From positions 248,001-312,000 of the forward strand of contig NZ_FOHE01000002.1 in the NCBI RefSeq assembly GCF_900111445.1: DNA of 64,000 nt. Direction: 5' to 3'. Of the stretch, positions 17,414 to 27,618 are shown piece after piece. The notes beneath the pieces were generated by a model. The model saw nothing but the letters and a program-made list of their open reading frames with translations, searched no databases and had not been told where the DNA came from. Position 1 is the first letter of the stretch. Every line of letters begins with the position of its first letter. Source of the DNA: Oceanobacillus limi (GTDB lineage Bacteria; Bacillota; Bacilli; Bacillales; Amphibacillaceae). Position numbers and translations under genes: made by a program.

Positions 17414-18466
17414 CTATTTTATTGCAACATCATTTCGAGATAAAACAAGTCTAATTTGGAAATAGCTTATTTGATTATCAAGAGCTTCCTTAATATCCCT
17501 CAACTTATAGGAGTTTGTCTTACGAATCGCTGCAATAATCTCACTTTCCGTTTCAGGATCCACATATGCTTCAACCGGAAAGTCAACATTATATAAAGCA
17601 ATTTCAACAATGTGGTCTTGAATGGTGTTTACTTTTAACCTACGAACTTTTGCTACCTTCTCGATGCTATACCCTTTTTTTAAAAGATCATTTGTCACTT
17701 TAGCCGAGTTGGTTATGAAATTTCTTCTTGTTACCCCTTGTAATAAGACTCGTAAAAGTTGAAATTTTTCAGGGGATTTCTCTATATTACTCATAATGAA
17801 ATGAATGATACCGACCATCAATACTTTCACATCCGCTTCCACCATATTATATTTCTCTGCAAGTTGATGCGTACTCATGCCGTATGTATGATAGCCGGTT
17901 AAACGATCGACAAACATCTCAGCTTCATGCCCTTTAAGTTGACTTAGTATAAAATACAGTTCTTCATATAAAATTGGTAGAATTTCTATTCCGTTCGTTT
18001 TCGTCCTTCGATACTGCATTTTCACCCAATTCAACGTTTCCTCATTGTCAACTATTGGAATAAAAGACAAGTTGCTCTTTTTACTATTTGTATATGTTTG
18101 AATCAAGAGCATTAAACGCTCCATAAACAAATCTACTACACCACTATAAGTGAGCCCTTTATAATAGGTATATGGAATGTCATGCTGATGAATCCATTGC
18201 ATTCCGGAGTGGGTCAGAAAGAAAAATTCACTTCCTTTGTTCCTAGCAATGATTAACTCCTGACTTTCTAACTTACGGATTTCTCTTTCAAAATCCGCCT
18301 TATTTAATGTTGGCGCAATTCCATAAAATCCTTCTACTTGATAGATTCTACTGTCATGAATTGTTTGTATGGATTTTTTTCCTTTTAACAAGTGGTATAT
18401 TCCATATATGGTACGCTGTCCTTTTATGGAAGCAACGCTCTGCAAAATAATACCGTTTAAATACAT
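17414..18466 (-). CDS. ypbB: YpbB, helix-turn-helix protein of the recQ operon
   Basis: Protein of 350 residues, comparable to about 352 in B. subtilis YpbB, which is always found upstream of recQ. A helix-turn-helix region (RecQ-associated HTH_40-like) lies at about residues 255-350, in the segment containing KKGYSIEKVAKVRRLKVNT. The N-terminal half has no recognised fold. AGGAG lies upstream of ATG 18466. The gene is divergent from fer. A role as RecQ partner or regulator is inferred from the constant linkage; no activity is established that I know of. Confidence 0.85.
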   Translation of the reverse strand: MYLNGIILQSVASIKGQRTIYGIYHLLKGKKSIQTIHDSRIYQVEGFYGIAPTLNKADFEREIRKLESQELIIARNKGSEFFFLTHSGMQWIHQHDIPYTYYKGLTYSGVVDLFMERLMLLIQTYTNSKKSNLSFIPIVDNEETLNWVKMQYRRTKTNGIEILPILYEELYFILSQLKGHEAEMFVDRLTGYHTYGMSTHQLAEKYNMVEADVKVLMVGIIHFIMSNIEKSPEKFQLLRVLLQGVTRRNFITNSAKVTNDLLKKGYSIEKVAKVRRLKVNTIQDHIVEIALYNVDFPVEAYVDPETESEIIAAIRKTNSYKLRDIKEALDNQISYFQIRLVLSRNDVAIK

Positions 18467-18528
18467 TTTTAATAACTCCTGACATTAACAAATGGCATTG
18501 TAACCTATACATTCCTAACATGTATGTG

Positions 18529-18557
18529 TTGAAATGTTTCGTTAAGCGCTATACAAT
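18529..18557 (+). promoter_or_regulatory. Sigma-A promoter of fer
   Basis: TTGAAA, 17 bases, TACAAT, followed by a short leader and AGGAGG before the TTG start. Confidence 0.65.
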
Positions 18558-18581
18558 AAATTGAGGGATAATATTAAATAG

Positions 18582-18851
<270 letters not shown>

Positions 18852-18870
18852 TCTATTTTTATTATAACAC

Positions 18871-18901
18871 AAAAATACCAACTATCATTAGTTGGTATTT
18901 T
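18871..18901. terminator. Bidirectional terminator between fer and the ECF component
   Basis: AAAATACCAACTA pairs with TAGTTGGTATTTT; A and T runs on both sides serve both convergent genes. It overlaps the last codons of the minus-strand gene. Confidence 0.85.
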
Positions 18902-19409
18902 GTAGTTGAAATCTGTTTTTTGCATAATTTTTCAAGAAGTAATTTAGCAAGGGGTAAAACAAAATAATAAAAATTGCGTTGCCAATCGCATGATTCGTAT
19001 CATACGGTAGCCCGGCTAAATAATAAGGGAGAAATTTTCCTGTTATCTGGTATTGTGTTAACGAAATAATAAAGCCATAAAAATAACCACTTACAATTGA
19101 CATAAACACAATCCAGTATAATGGGATTTCGTTAAACCATTTCCCTATTACTCCACAAAGCGCACCAATTACGGCCCAAGATATTACTTGCCAAATTGTC
19201 CAAATCCCCATTCCTAACAAAATATTTGATAAAAACGTGCTAACAAGGGCAAGTAATATTGCTGCAAATGGACCTAATACTAACCCACAAATAATAACCA
19301 TTGCTGTTACAGGTTGAACGCTTGGTATAAACGACAACGCAAAACGACCAATAACTGCAATCGCTGCTAGTAAAGCTAATAAGGTTAATTTATAAATGTT
19401 CACTACCAC
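18888..19409 (-). CDS. ECF transporter substrate-binding (S) component, probably for cobalamin
   Basis: Integral membrane protein of 173 residues with about five to six helices, typical of ECF S components. The N-terminus contains LLALLAAIAVIGR. The B. subtilis neighbour of fer is the riboflavin component FmnP (YpaA). This protein does not show recognisable FmnP features, and it is translated directly after a DUF4430 lipoprotein (stop TAA followed by GTG). Both genes lie behind a cobalamin riboswitch, so cobalamin or a corrinoid is the inferred substrate, comparable to the CbrT-type S component. The energising EcfA/EcfA'/EcfT module is not in the window. Start could be GTG 19409 or GTG 19403. 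Confidence 0.82.
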   Translation of the reverse strand: MVVNIYKLTLLALLAAIAVIGRFALSFIPSVQPVTAMVIICGLVLGPFAAILLALVSTFLSNILLGMGIWTIWQVISWAVIGALCGVIGKWFNEIPLYWIVFMSIVSGYFYGFIISLTQYQITGKFLPYYLAGLPYDTNHAIGNAIFIILFYPLLNYFLKNYAKNRFQLQNTN

Positions 19410-19829
19410 TTACCACGCTTGCAAATCAAAATTAATTTCTTCACCTGGTGTTAATTCATATTCATCTGCACCCACAGAAGCCATCTCGTCATTTACGAAA
19501 TACATCCAAGCCTTTTCCTCTCCTTCTTCTGGTGCTATACCATCTATTGAATGAATGAATCCACCTTCTTCTTCAATATCATAATTTTCTTTCATGACAT
19601 CCATCAATATATCGCCTTCTTCAATAGCAATCGATTCATTAGAAATAACTTCTTCCCCTTCATCCGTTGAAATGACAATAGTTATCGCCTCTTCTACCTC
19701 TGCGGAGTTACTTGAATTTTGGTTCGTATTGTTTGAAGATTCCTCCTGTTTAGGAGTATCACTGCCACACCCCGTAACAATACCTACTACCAATAATAAC
19801 GTAAAGAACTGCATAAAAAATCTTTTCAT
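19410..19829 (-). CDS. DUF4430 (transcobalamin-like) lipoprotein
   Basis: Secreted lipoprotein of 139 residues. The signal peptide ends in a lipobox VTGC with the lipidated Cys at residue 21. A Ser/Asn/Gln/Glu linker follows, then a DUF4430 domain (about 48-139) with the family blocks GFIHSIDGI, WMYFVNDE and YELTPGEEI. DUF4430 resembles the C-terminal domain of transcobalamin. It is the first gene after the cobalamin riboswitch and is followed immediately by an ECF S component. I infer a cell-surface B12 capture protein that hands the vitamin to the ECF transporter. GGAGGAC precedes ATG 19829. Confidence 0.85.
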   Translation of the reverse strand: MKRFFMQFFTLLLVVGIVTGCGSDTPKQEESSNNTNQNSSNSAEVEEAITIVISTDEGEEVISNESIAIEEGDILMDVMKENYDIEEEGGFIHSIDGIAPEEGEEKAWMYFVNDEMASVGADEYELTPGEEINFDLQAW

Positions 19830-19872
19830 TTGTTGTCCTCCTCTTTATAAACTTGAGGATTAAAGCACTAAT

Positions 19873-19904
19873 CAAAAAAAGCTAACTCAACGATAGAGTT
19901 AGCT
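19873..19904 (-). terminator. Riboswitch expression-platform terminator
   Basis: AGCTAACTC pairs with GAGTTAGCT around a 7-base loop, then TTTTTTT on the minus strand. It lies between the cobalamin aptamer and the DUF4430 gene, so it is the likely off-switch hairpin. Confidence 0.88.
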
Positions 19905-19939
19905 AGACAAACGAAACTAAGACATAAATCTTTTATTAT

Positions 19940-20160
19940 TTTATGTTGTTCGGTTGTCTCAATAGTCCTATCCTCGGGATCATTGACACATCTAGAAATC
20001 GGCAGGTCTACTGGCTTGTGATTACATCCTACTCTAAGCCCTTCCCATATGAATAACCATATAGTGGTATCGCTTATTTCGTAAATCACTTACAGTTGCG
20101 AGGACAGCTCCAGATTCTCACTGGATTCCCTATTAAGTAATACACCAAATTCTATCATTG
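19940..20160 (-). ncRNA. Cobalamin riboswitch
   Basis: On the minus strand the hallmark elements occur in order. They are TAGGGAATCCAGTGAGAATC (complement at about 20113-20132), CGCAACTGTAAG (20089-20100), a middle stem region with GGGAAGGGC, and the B12 box AAGCCAGTAGACCTGCCG (20000-20017). A long hairpin at about 19905-19960 and the terminator at 19873-19904 form the expression platform. The boundaries are approximate. This is an adenosylcobalamin-class aptamer by its B12 box, predicted to switch the downstream transport genes off when cobalamin is abundant. Confidence 0.92.
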
Positions 20161-20206
20161 TATTCAATTCTAATATAATCATACCACAAATTAACATGAA
20201 TATAAA

Positions 20207-21979
20207 TTATTGAAACGATTCATCATTATTTGGCAAGCGAAAAAGAAATGTTGTACCTACACCTAACTTACTATTTACAATTATGGATCCGCGATGGGCA
20301 TCGATAATATTTTTCGCAATAGCTAACCCAAGTCCCGTACCCTTTTGTTTTTTGTTTCTAGTGCGGGATTTATCTGCCTTATAAAATCTCTCAAATACAA
20401 AAGGTAAATCCTCTTCTGGAATTCCACTCCCACTATCTTCCACAGATACACTAAATTCTTCTTTCGTATTTTCTACCGTTACTTTCACATAGCCACTTTC
20501 CTCAGTGTGACGTATTGCGTTATCAATTAGATTAGTAAAAACTTGTTCGACACGATCAGGATCACATGACAATGTGTGATGAAGGATACTCTGGTGGAGT
20601 ACTAATTGTACTTTATTTTCTTCTGCAACTCCTTTAAATTTCCGAATAATCCGATTCACATACGGTTCTACTTCAATGGTCGTTTTATTTAATTGAATAT
20701 GTCCTGCCTCCATACGAGCGAGGTCAAGTAATTCATTCACTAAGCGACTTAGCCGTAAGGATTCTTCATATATGATTTGTGCCAATTCATTCTTTTCTTC
20801 CTTACTTTCAGCTATATCATCAACAATTGCTTCACTATAGCCTTGAAGCATTGATATGGGTGTTCTCAATTCATGAGATACATTGGCAATAAAATCTTTC
20901 CTTAGCTTATCAAGGCGACGTTCTTCTGTCATATCTCGAATTACAGCAACTGCCCCTCTTACATAGGATTGATCATATAAAGGAGTCATAATCATGACAT
21001 AACTTCTTCCTTGAAGACTAATTTCTTCTAAAACTTCTCTTTCTCCTTGAATAACCTCCTGCAAAATATTATTTAATTCACTAGGAAGCATTCGATCTTT
21101 TCCATTTGGTACATTCTTTTCAAAGTACCAATCTTCTAAAAACCGTTCTGCAGGAGGATTTATTACTAACATTTCCCCACTTCTGCTAAGTGTTACAACA
21201 CCATCTGCCATCGAACTAACAATACTCGATAACTGTTCCTTCTCTTGCCTCAAGGCATTGATATGAAATTTTAATTGTCGACCCATCCGATTAAAGGACA
21301 TCGCCAACTCTCCAATTTCATCATATGTTAAGATTGGAACCTTCGTATTAAACTCCCCTCGAGTTAAATCTAATGCAGCTTCACGCATTTTTATTAGCGG
21401 GGATGTAATTCGCGTCGATAAGAAAAATGCAAAAATTGTTGTAAGCACAATGGCAATTCCTGCAGCCAAAAAAATAATTTTAGTCGTTTCAGCTTTTGTT
21501 TGATCTACTACTTCTAAGGATTGGTAGACAAAAACAGCAGCATTTAACGTTTCAATAGGAGTCCCAACAACAATGGCTCCTTGTTCGCTTTTAGGTACAT
21601 CTATTAATTCTCGTATGTCTTGCTTATTCGTTACAACCTGTTGTAAATACCCCTCTTCACGTAACCAATTTTCGTTTAGGCTTTTAAATATCGTTTCATT
21701 ACTAGATGAAAACCACAAAGTATCATCTGGAAACAAAATAACTACTTTACTAGCAGGGTCCTTAACCCGTTCTGTAGTCTCATGGACAAGCGATTTATCT
21801 TCATGGTTTTCAACCATTACGGAAACCTTGGTAGCAGTTTGTAACATATCTTCTTCCGCTTCTTGGATATGAAAGTTCTCAAAAAACTCAAGTAATAAAA
21901 TCGTTAATATAAATAATACAAAAGAAACTAGCAATAGTATGGTTATTGCTAGTTTTCCAACTACACTACGCCAAAACAT
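20207..21979 (-). CDS. resE: Sensor histidine kinase ResE
   Basis: Membrane sensor kinase of 590 residues (B. subtilis ResE about 589). Transmembrane helices at about residues 9-31 and 165-188 flank an extracytoplasmic sensor region. Then come HAMP (about 188-242), PAS (about 248-350), HisKA with phospho-accepting His369 in NVSHELRTP, and HATPase with NLIDNAIRHTE, DSGSGIPEE and GTGLGLAIA. It phosphorylates ResD in response to oxygen limitation or nitric oxide. The start overlaps the resD stop by one base (TAATG), so the pair is translationally coupled. Confidence 0.95.
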   Translation of the reverse strand: MFWRSVVGKLAITILLLVSFVLFILTILLLEFFENFHIQEAEEDMLQTATKVSVMVENHEDKSLVHETTERVKDPASKVVILFPDDTLWFSSSNETIFKSLNENWLREEGYLQQVVTNKQDIRELIDVPKSEQGAIVVGTPIETLNAAVFVYQSLEVVDQTKAETTKIIFLAAGIAIVLTTIFAFFLSTRITSPLIKMREAALDLTRGEFNTKVPILTYDEIGELAMSFNRMGRQLKFHINALRQEKEQLSSIVSSMADGVVTLSRSGEMLVINPPAERFLEDWYFEKNVPNGKDRMLPSELNNILQEVIQGEREVLEEISLQGRSYVMIMTPLYDQSYVRGAVAVIRDMTEERRLDKLRKDFIANVSHELRTPISMLQGYSEAIVDDIAESKEEKNELAQIIYEESLRLSRLVNELLDLARMEAGHIQLNKTTIEVEPYVNRIIRKFKGVAEENKVQLVLHQSILHHTLSCDPDRVEQVFTNLIDNAIRHTEESGYVKVTVENTKEEFSVSVEDSGSGIPEEDLPFVFERFYKADKSRTRNKKQKGTGLGLAIAKNIIDAHRGSIIVNSKLGVGTTFLFRLPNNDESFQ

Positions 21980-22695
21980 TAGGCATCATCTACCTCAAAT
22001 TTATATCCAACACCCCATACAGTTACAATCATTTTTGCAGCTTCTTTTGATACATTATTTAATTTCTCCCGAAGTCGCTTAACATGAGTATCTACGGTGC
22101 GTAAATCACCAAAAAATTCATACTGCCATACTTCCTTCAACAAATGCTCTCGATTAAACACCTTATCAGGTGCTTCGGCCAGGAAACATAGGAGTTCATA
22201 TTCCTTGGGTGTTAAACTTACCTCTTTCCCTTCAGCTGTAACTCGATGAGCGTCGTGATCAATGGTTAAATGAGGAAATACGAGCAAATTTCTTGCTTGT
22301 GTATCCGTATCCTTATAAGAAGATGCAGTAGATCTTCTAAGAATTGCCTTCACACGTAAAACAACTTCCCTTGGGCTAAAAGGCTTTACAATATAGTCAT
22401 CTGTTCCAACTTCAAAGCCTTGTACTCGGTTCGCTTCTTCCCCTTTTGCTGTTAGCATAATTACTGGAGTATCTTTTTCTTTTCGTAGTTCTTGACATAC
22501 TTCAATACCATCCATCTCAGGCATCATAATATCAAGTAAAATGACATCGTAATCATTATTTAGTGCTAATTCTAAAGCGTCTGTACCATTAGAAGCTTCT
22601 TCTATGGTAAAGTCTTCCCGTTCTAAATACATTCGAATTAATCGACGAATTCTTTCTTCATCATCTACAACCAAAATTTTGGCATTCGTATCCAT
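21979..22695 (-). CDS. resD: Response regulator ResD
   Basis: OmpR/PhoB-family response regulator of 238 residues. The receiver domain (1-120) has acidic pocket residues in VVDDEERIR and phospho-acceptor Asp55 in LLDIMMPEMDG. The winged-helix DNA-binding domain occupies about 138-235, with the EYELLCFLAEAP and RTVDTHVKRLREKL regions. It activates respiration, cytochrome and anaerobic genes including resABC in B. subtilis. A strong GGGGGG-type ribosome binding site precedes ATG 22695. A terminator separates it from resC, and a promoter lies in the 108-base gap. Confidence 0.95.
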   Translation of the reverse strand: MDTNAKILVVDDEERIRRLIRMYLEREDFTIEEASNGTDALELALNNDYDVILLDIMMPEMDGIEVCQELRKEKDTPVIMLTAKGEEANRVQGFEVGTDDYIVKPFSPREVVLRVKAILRRSTASSYKDTDTQARNLLVFPHLTIDHDAHRVTAEGKEVSLTPKEYELLCFLAEAPDKVFNREHLLKEVWQYEFFGDLRTVDTHVKRLREKLNNVSKEAAKMIVTVWGVGYKFEVDDA

Positions 22696-22727
22696 ACAAG
22701 ATCCCCCCTTTAAGACATCCTAGCTAT

Positions 22728-22756
22728 ATTATAAATCAAAATACGACATGTGTATA
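22728..22756 (-). promoter_or_regulatory. Candidate sigma-A promoter of resDE
   Basis: Minus-strand TATACA, 17 bases, TATAAT, starting just after the resC terminator. It gives an independent start for resD-resE. Confidence 0.5.
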
Positions 22757-22796
22757 AGAAAAACACGACATCATTAACTAAAAAGATGTCATGTTT
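22757..22796 (-). terminator. Terminator of resABC
   Basis: Minus-strand AACATGACATC pairs with GATGTCGTGTT and is followed by TTTCTT, a few bases past the resC stop. Confidence 0.75.
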
Positions 22797-22803
22797 CATT
22801 CTA

Positions 22804-23997
22804 TTATGCATATGAATGGAGACCAGCTAAAATTAAGTTTACTGCAATTAAATTAAACATGATAATTGCAAATCCTCCTACAGCTAACCAAGCTGATTTC
22901 TCACCATGCCACCCACGAGAAAGTCGCAAATGCAGGAAGGCTGCATAGAAAAACCATGTAATTAAGGCCCACACTTCTTTGGGATCCCATCCCCAGAATC
23001 TACCCCAAGCCTCTTGAGCCCAAATCGCTGCAAAAATTAATCCCCCTAATGTAAAAACAGGAAACCCAATCGCAACGGAGCGGTACGTAATCTCATCTAA
23101 TAGGTCTAATTTGGAATTATTCAATATTGGTTGAAGTGCTGCACCAATTCTTTTTCTTAAAAATAACCGAAGTAATCCATAGAGAATCGTACCTGAAATA
23201 AACGACCAAAGTAATGTATTGAACTTTCTTCCAGCATCTGCACCGTGCATCCAAGCTGGCGCTTCAAACAATGGCTCCATGACATTTTCCGAAACTAGTT
23301 GGCCACCATTTGGCGCAGCAATCGCAGGTAAATGATACTCTGTTTCAACTGCCTTATTTCTCTCCGTATATTCAAATGTAGCTTGGTAATCCATTAAATT
23401 AAATATTGTAGTCACAATAACAAATCCAACAAATAAAATTAAAGAATATAAAACAACTTCTAGCCATGTTGTCCGTTTACTAGGAACGGATTGATCGATC
23501 TTCTTAATTAAATAGATCACACCAGTAACAAAACTGATAGCTAATATTCCTTGTCCTAACGAAACAGTCGTTACATGAATATATAGCCAGTGGCTTTTCA
23601 ATGATGGAACTAAGGGTGCTATTTCTGTCGGGAACATACTCGCATAAGCAATAATAATTAATGCCGTTGGTAATGCAAATAACCCCAACACACTAACCCT
23701 GTAAATAAAATAAATGATAATGAACGCTAGCACGATCGTCATGCCGAAGAATGTCATAAATTCAAACAAATTACTTACTGGCGCATGACCACTTGCCACC
23801 CATCTCGTTATGAAATAAACAACTTGTGCAACAAATCCAACTATAGTTACAATTATTCCAATGTTTGCAGCAATACTTCTTTTATTCGAACTTGAATGTT
23901 TTTCTCTTATTGTGAATCCAAAGAAGAACGTTGCAACTAAATATAGTATGAACGCCGAATATAGCATTGTGCTACTAAGGCTTAATAAACTTCCCAT
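22804..23997 (-). CDS. resC: Cytochrome c biogenesis protein ResC (CcsA/CcsB type)
   Basis: Polytopic membrane protein of 397 residues of the system II cytochrome c maturation pathway. The conserved haem-handling WWD-type motif, [18 protein letters not shown], lies at about residues 325-342, flanked by conserved His residues. With ResB it forms the haem export and ligation complex that attaches haem to apocytochromes outside the membrane. AAAGGAGG precedes ATG 23997, and it follows resB after 20 bases. Length agrees with B. subtilis ResC (about 391). Confidence 0.95.
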   Translation of the reverse strand: MGSLLSLSSTMLYSAFILYLVATFFFGFTIREKHSSSNKRSIAANIGIIVTIVGFVAQVVYFITRWVASGHAPVSNLFEFMTFFGMTIVLAFIIIYFIYRVSVLGLFALPTALIIIAYASMFPTEIAPLVPSLKSHWLYIHVTTVSLGQGILAISFVTGVIYLIKKIDQSVPSKRTTWLEVVLYSLILFVGFVIVTTIFNLMDYQATFEYTERNKAVETEYHLPAIAAPNGGQLVSENVMEPLFEAPAWMHGADAGRKFNTLLWSFISGTILYGLLRLFLRKRIGAALQPILNNSKLDLLDEITYRSVAIGFPVFTLGGLIFAAIWAQEAWGRFWGWDPKEVWALITWFFYAAFLHLRLSRGWHGEKSAWLAVGGFAIIMFNLIAVNLILAGLHSYA

Positions 23998-24017
23998 GTT
24001 AAATCCTCCTTTATCAA

Positions 24018-25739
24018 CTACTCGTCCAACTCTTGCTGATCATTAACCATTTTAACATTTGTGTTTTCAATTGCTTTTTCTATATCTTTTTTAATTGCAA
24101 ACCAGTTTTTGTTTGTGTGAGCAGCAAGTAAAACACCATTTTCAGTAGGTTGTATCCAAATTCTACGATGCTGCCAATACATGCCTTGAATAACACCTAT
24201 CATAAATATAAGTGCTCCAACTCCAAAGAATGGTAGTGAGTGATCCTTACGAATGGAAATGCCACTTACTCTTTGAAAATCAATGTCCTTTATCACGATT
24301 TGATAATCATTTTCCCCTGTTGGATCTAGACTCGTTGCAAATTTACCAATCACTTTAGACATTGGACTCAACTCAACAGATTCTGTATCAATACCAATAG
24401 CTTCAGCAGCACCTTTAATGTCACCTACAAAACTAGTTTCATATTCCTCCATGTTAGGAGGGAATAAATTAAAAATAAAGGTAGGGTTTCTTGGGTATTG
24501 CGTTTCGGTTTTAGGTTCTCCAGTATTATCCAGATAATAATCAGGGAAATAATCCGCCAATGAGACAGTAAAGCCATTCTCTAGTTCATACTCTGACTTC
24601 GGATCATTTAAATCAATGGAGAATTCTCCTAAATCTTCTCCCTCTAAATTATCTTTTTCATGTATTGTAAAGGTCATTTGATTGACTTCATTTAGCTGAT
24701 AACCAGATTGATACAGCTTATAACCATCGACTTCTAATGGGTGGTTCATCCGTATTTCATCTTCAGCAACTTTAACTAGTTCACTGTCAGAACCAACTAA
24801 AGCACCTTCCTTTGCCTTATAAACAATGGCATTTGTTTGGAAATTACTCGGAACAACACCTTGCTTTTGAATCGCATCCTTAAACCGTTCGTCATTTTCA
24901 TCATATATATCTAAAATAAATGCTTCATTTTCAATATAGTACTCACTTTTTGTCCCTGGAATTACGGTTTGCTCCCCTTCACTAACCCACACATACTCAT
25001 TAGTATAGAATACAGGCGTAGTTCGAAGTAAAGCGGCTAATAGAATAATAATTAAGCCGATATGGTTAACATAAGGTCCCCACCGGGAAAATCTTCCTTT
25101 TTCTGCTAAAACATGGCCGTTTTCTTCTGTAATCTTATACCTTTGAGCTTTTAATTTTTTGATAACTTCTTCCTTTTCAGTAGCAGTTACCTCAACCGTT
25201 TCACTAAATAAGCGTTGACGACTTAGGAATGAATAATGACGTTTTGCTTTTTGTCTTTTTAAAGCTCTATATAATGGCACAAAACGGTCTAGACTACATA
25301 TTACTAACGATACACCAATTAACGCTATTAAAATCAAGTACCACCATGAGCTAAATAGATTATGAAAGCCTAATTGATAGTACACCCGACCAAAAATACC
25401 ATACGTTTCAGGGTAATATACAGCCGGATCACGGGAAATGGCATCCGCAGGTATGTATTGTTGTTGTGGAAATATTGTTCCCACAGCAGAAGCAATAAGT
25501 GCTATCACGATAAGCCATACACCAACTTTAACCGAGGAAAAGAAACTCCAAATTTTATCAATAATGGTTTTATTATAAGTTTGTGACCTTCGTGCAGTAC
25601 CATCATACCGCATATTTAACAATTTCTTTTGGTCATTTCCATCAATGTGTTGGTTTCCTGCAATCGGCTTGCCACATGATTCACAAAGTACAGTACCCTC
25701 AGGATTAACGTGGCCACAATCACATTTTATATTTTTCAT
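24018..25739 (-). CDS. resB: Cytochrome c biogenesis protein ResB
   Basis: Membrane protein of 573 residues, partner of ResC in system II haem ligation. A short zinc-ribbon-like N-terminus ([18 protein letters not shown]) occurs as in the B. subtilis protein. Transmembrane helices are at about residues 74-92, 132-150 and 220-240, and a last one near 520-540 closes a large extracytoplasmic domain (about 245-515). GAGGG lies upstream of ATG 25739. It sits between resA (74 bases upstream) and resC, the standard resABC order. Confidence 0.95.
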   Translation of the reverse strand: MKNIKCDCGHVNPEGTVLCESCGKPIAGNQHIDGNDQKKLLNMRYDGTARRSQTYNKTIIDKIWSFFSSVKVGVWLIVIALIASAVGTIFPQQQYIPADAISRDPAVYYPETYGIFGRVYYQLGFHNLFSSWWYLILIALIGVSLVICSLDRFVPLYRALKRQKAKRHYSFLSRQRLFSETVEVTATEKEEVIKKLKAQRYKITEENGHVLAEKGRFSRWGPYVNHIGLIIILLAALLRTTPVFYTNEYVWVSEGEQTVIPGTKSEYYIENEAFILDIYDENDERFKDAIQKQGVVPSNFQTNAIVYKAKEGALVGSDSELVKVAEDEIRMNHPLEVDGYKLYQSGYQLNEVNQMTFTIHEKDNLEGEDLGEFSIDLNDPKSEYELENGFTVSLADYFPDYYLDNTGEPKTETQYPRNPTFIFNLFPPNMEEYETSFVGDIKGAAEAIGIDTESVELSPMSKVIGKFATSLDPTGENDYQIVIKDIDFQRVSGISIRKDHSLPFFGVGALIFMIGVIQGMYWQHRRIWIQPTENGVLLAAHTNKNWFAIKKDIEKAIENTNVKMVNDQQELDE

Positions 25740-25813
25740 TTAAATCCCTCACTGCTTCGTTAATTCGTTTAGTTACGATCCTTCCTATGTAAAAGATATG
25801 AAAACCAACCAAT

Positions 25814-26383
25814 CTACGGAACGATATCATTTAGATGGCCTTCTAATCTCTCTAGTGTCAATCCACCTTCAATTTTTTCAACAATCTCACCTTCTGGATT
25901 AATAAAGAATGTTGTTGGCATCGGACCAATCTTATACAGATCCGAAACAACGCCTTTATTATCATATGGAATTGGAAATGTTAAACCGTATTTATCTACG
26001 AACTTTTCAACATTAAGTCTTGTATCATTTAAATCAACTGCAATTATTTCTATTCCTTTTTCTTTATACTCAGGATATAACTCCTGCATATAAGGCATTT
26101 CCGCTTCACATGGTCCACACCAAGTTCCCCAAAAATTAAGCATAATACCCTTTCCTTCATAATCACTTAAGCGAATGGTTTCCACTTCGTTATTATGATT
26201 AATCTGTTCTAATTTAAAATCAGGAGCCTGATCACCTACACGATAAATTGTATTATCTTTATCTAGATTAGAAACTACTGCATAAATAATAGCAAGAAAT
26301 AATACTGCAAGTATGGTCGTTCTAAAAATTAGGCGATTTCGCTTTTTCTTTCTTTTTTGAGATTTTCTCTCTTCTAAACCCAT
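25814..26383 (-). CDS. resA: Thiol-disulfide oxidoreductase ResA
   Basis: Membrane-anchored thioredoxin-like protein of 189 residues that reduces the haem-binding cysteines of apocytochrome c outside the cell. A lysine/arginine-rich N-terminus precedes one transmembrane anchor (about 17-35). The thioredoxin fold (about 50-188) carries the active site WGTWCGPCEAE and the cis-Pro in GPMPTTF. I chose ATG 26383 because AAGGAG is 8 bases upstream; the longer frame reaching 26428 overlaps that site. First gene of resABC. Confidence 0.94.
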   Translation of the reverse strand: MGLEERKSQKRKKKRNRLIFRTTILAVLFLAIIYAVVSNLDKDNTIYRVGDQAPDFKLEQINHNNEVETIRLSDYEGKGIMLNFWGTWCGPCEAEMPYMQELYPEYKEKGIEIIAVDLNDTRLNVEKFVDKYGLTFPIPYDNKGVVSDLYKIGPMPTTFFINPEGEIVEKIEGGLTLERLEGHLNDIVP

Positions 26384-26468
26384 GCACATCACTCCTTGCT
26401 TCAGTATATCACTTTGACAACGTTGCAAATATGTCTATAATTTAACAATTTACATTTATCCATAATAT

Positions 26469-26492
26469 TTGGGTGGGAGATATCCCACCCAA
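26469..26492 (-). terminator. Hairpin after rluB
   Basis: TTGGGTGGGA pairs exactly with TCCCACCCAA, 9 bases past the rluB stop. The downstream T tract is poor (ATATTATGG), so efficiency is uncertain. Confidence 0.55.
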
Positions 26493-26500
26493 TGCTATAT

Positions 26501-27238
26501 TCAAGCATTATTCGTTGCAAGGGCACGCATTTGCTTCACTTCTTTTGGAGAAAGTGGGCGAACGTCTCCAGCATTCATCCCTTCTAAAGTTAACAGCCCA
26601 TATCGTTCCCTTTTCAGTTTCGTAACGGGATATCCTAATTGATCCATCATTCTTCTGACATGTCTATTTTTCCCTTCTTTTAACGTCAGTTCTAAGATCA
26701 TGGTGTTTTTCTGTCGATCAGTTGAGATGACTTTATAACGTATTACCTTCAAGACATCCCCTTTATCTTTCACACCTTTAAGTAATTTTTTCAAATCCTC
26801 CTTACTAGGTATTCCCTTGATTTTTGCAACATAAATTTTTTCCACTCCATGTTTTGGATGCATTAATAAATTGGCAAACTCTCCGTCATTCGTCATTAAT
26901 AACAAGCCTGAAGAATCATAGTCTAATCTTCCCACTGGAAAAATTCGTTCTGTTACTTCCGGAAAGAAGTCGGTAACAACTTTTCTACCTTTATCATCGC
27001 TAACACTAGAGATCACTCCTCGCGGTTTATATAACAAGTAATAAACCGGTAACTCCTTTTCTAATTGAACACCATTTACTTCAATTTTATCATTTGGAGA
27101 GACCTTCGTACCTAGCTCTGTAACAACCTTATCATTAACTTTAACTTGTCCTTCTTCAATTAAACGTTCTGCTTTCCGTCTTGAAGTTACTCCACTTTGT
27201 GCAATTACCTTTTGTAATCTTTCTAATGAATTTGTCAT
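26501..27238 (-). CDS. rluB: 23S rRNA pseudouridine synthase RluB
   Basis: Pseudouridine synthase of 245 residues modifying the region around position 2605 of 23S rRNA. An N-terminal S4 RNA-binding domain (about 4-62, RLQKVIAQSGVTSRRKAE) precedes the RsuA/RluB catalytic core. The active-site Asp lies in VGRLDYDSSGLLLMTNDG. GGTGAT is just upstream of ATG 27238. It sits between spmB and resA, as in B. subtilis (ypuL). Confidence 0.93.
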   Translation of the reverse strand: MTNSLERLQKVIAQSGVTSRRKAERLIEEGQVKVNDKVVTELGTKVSPNDKIEVNGVQLEKELPVYYLLYKPRGVISSVSDDKGRKVVTDFFPEVTERIFPVGRLDYDSSGLLLMTNDGEFANLLMHPKHGVEKIYVAKIKGIPSKEDLKKLLKGVKDKGDVLKVIRYKVISTDRQKNTMILELTLKEGKNRHVRRMMDQLGYPVTKLKRERYGLLTLEGMNAGDVRPLSPKEVKQMRALATNNA

Positions 27239-27407
27239 CCTATCACCAAACTATCTTCAAATTTTATTGTTACTATTACCTTACATAGAATCGCCTTAAC
27301 GTAATGTTAACGATAATACTTATAAATCAAGCATGTTAGGTCTTTTGTATATGCCTTGTGTTTATCACTTATATAAACTTATACTTCATACGTGCTTGAC
27401 GTCTGTT

Positions 27408-27435
27408 ATTATACCATTCACAGTGGCATTTACAA
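27408..27435 (-). promoter_or_regulatory. Candidate sigma-A promoter of rluB
   Basis: Minus-strand TTGTAA, 16 bases, TATAAT. The -35 overlaps the T tract of the terminator beside it, and the leader to rluB would be about 165 bases. Confidence 0.45.
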
Positions 27436-27464
27436 AAATAAAGAGAAGGGACCAACCCTTCTCC
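27432..27464 (-). terminator. Terminator of dacB-spmA-spmB
   Basis: GAGAAGGG/CCCTTCTC stem with a 5-base loop, then TTTATTTTTG on the minus strand. It is about 155 bases past the spmB stop; the stretch between holds nothing I recognise. Confidence 0.75.
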
Positions 27465-27618
27465 ATAAAATATCATTCGCTTCATTTTATCTTTATGAAA
27501 ATTCGTTCCAATTGGATAGCTTAAAGTTATTCGTGTAAAGGAATGTGTTAACCTTTACTTCCTAGCGTCCATAAAAGTGAGAATAAGTTCTGTCACTAAA
27601 TAGGAATCTTGGTGATTT

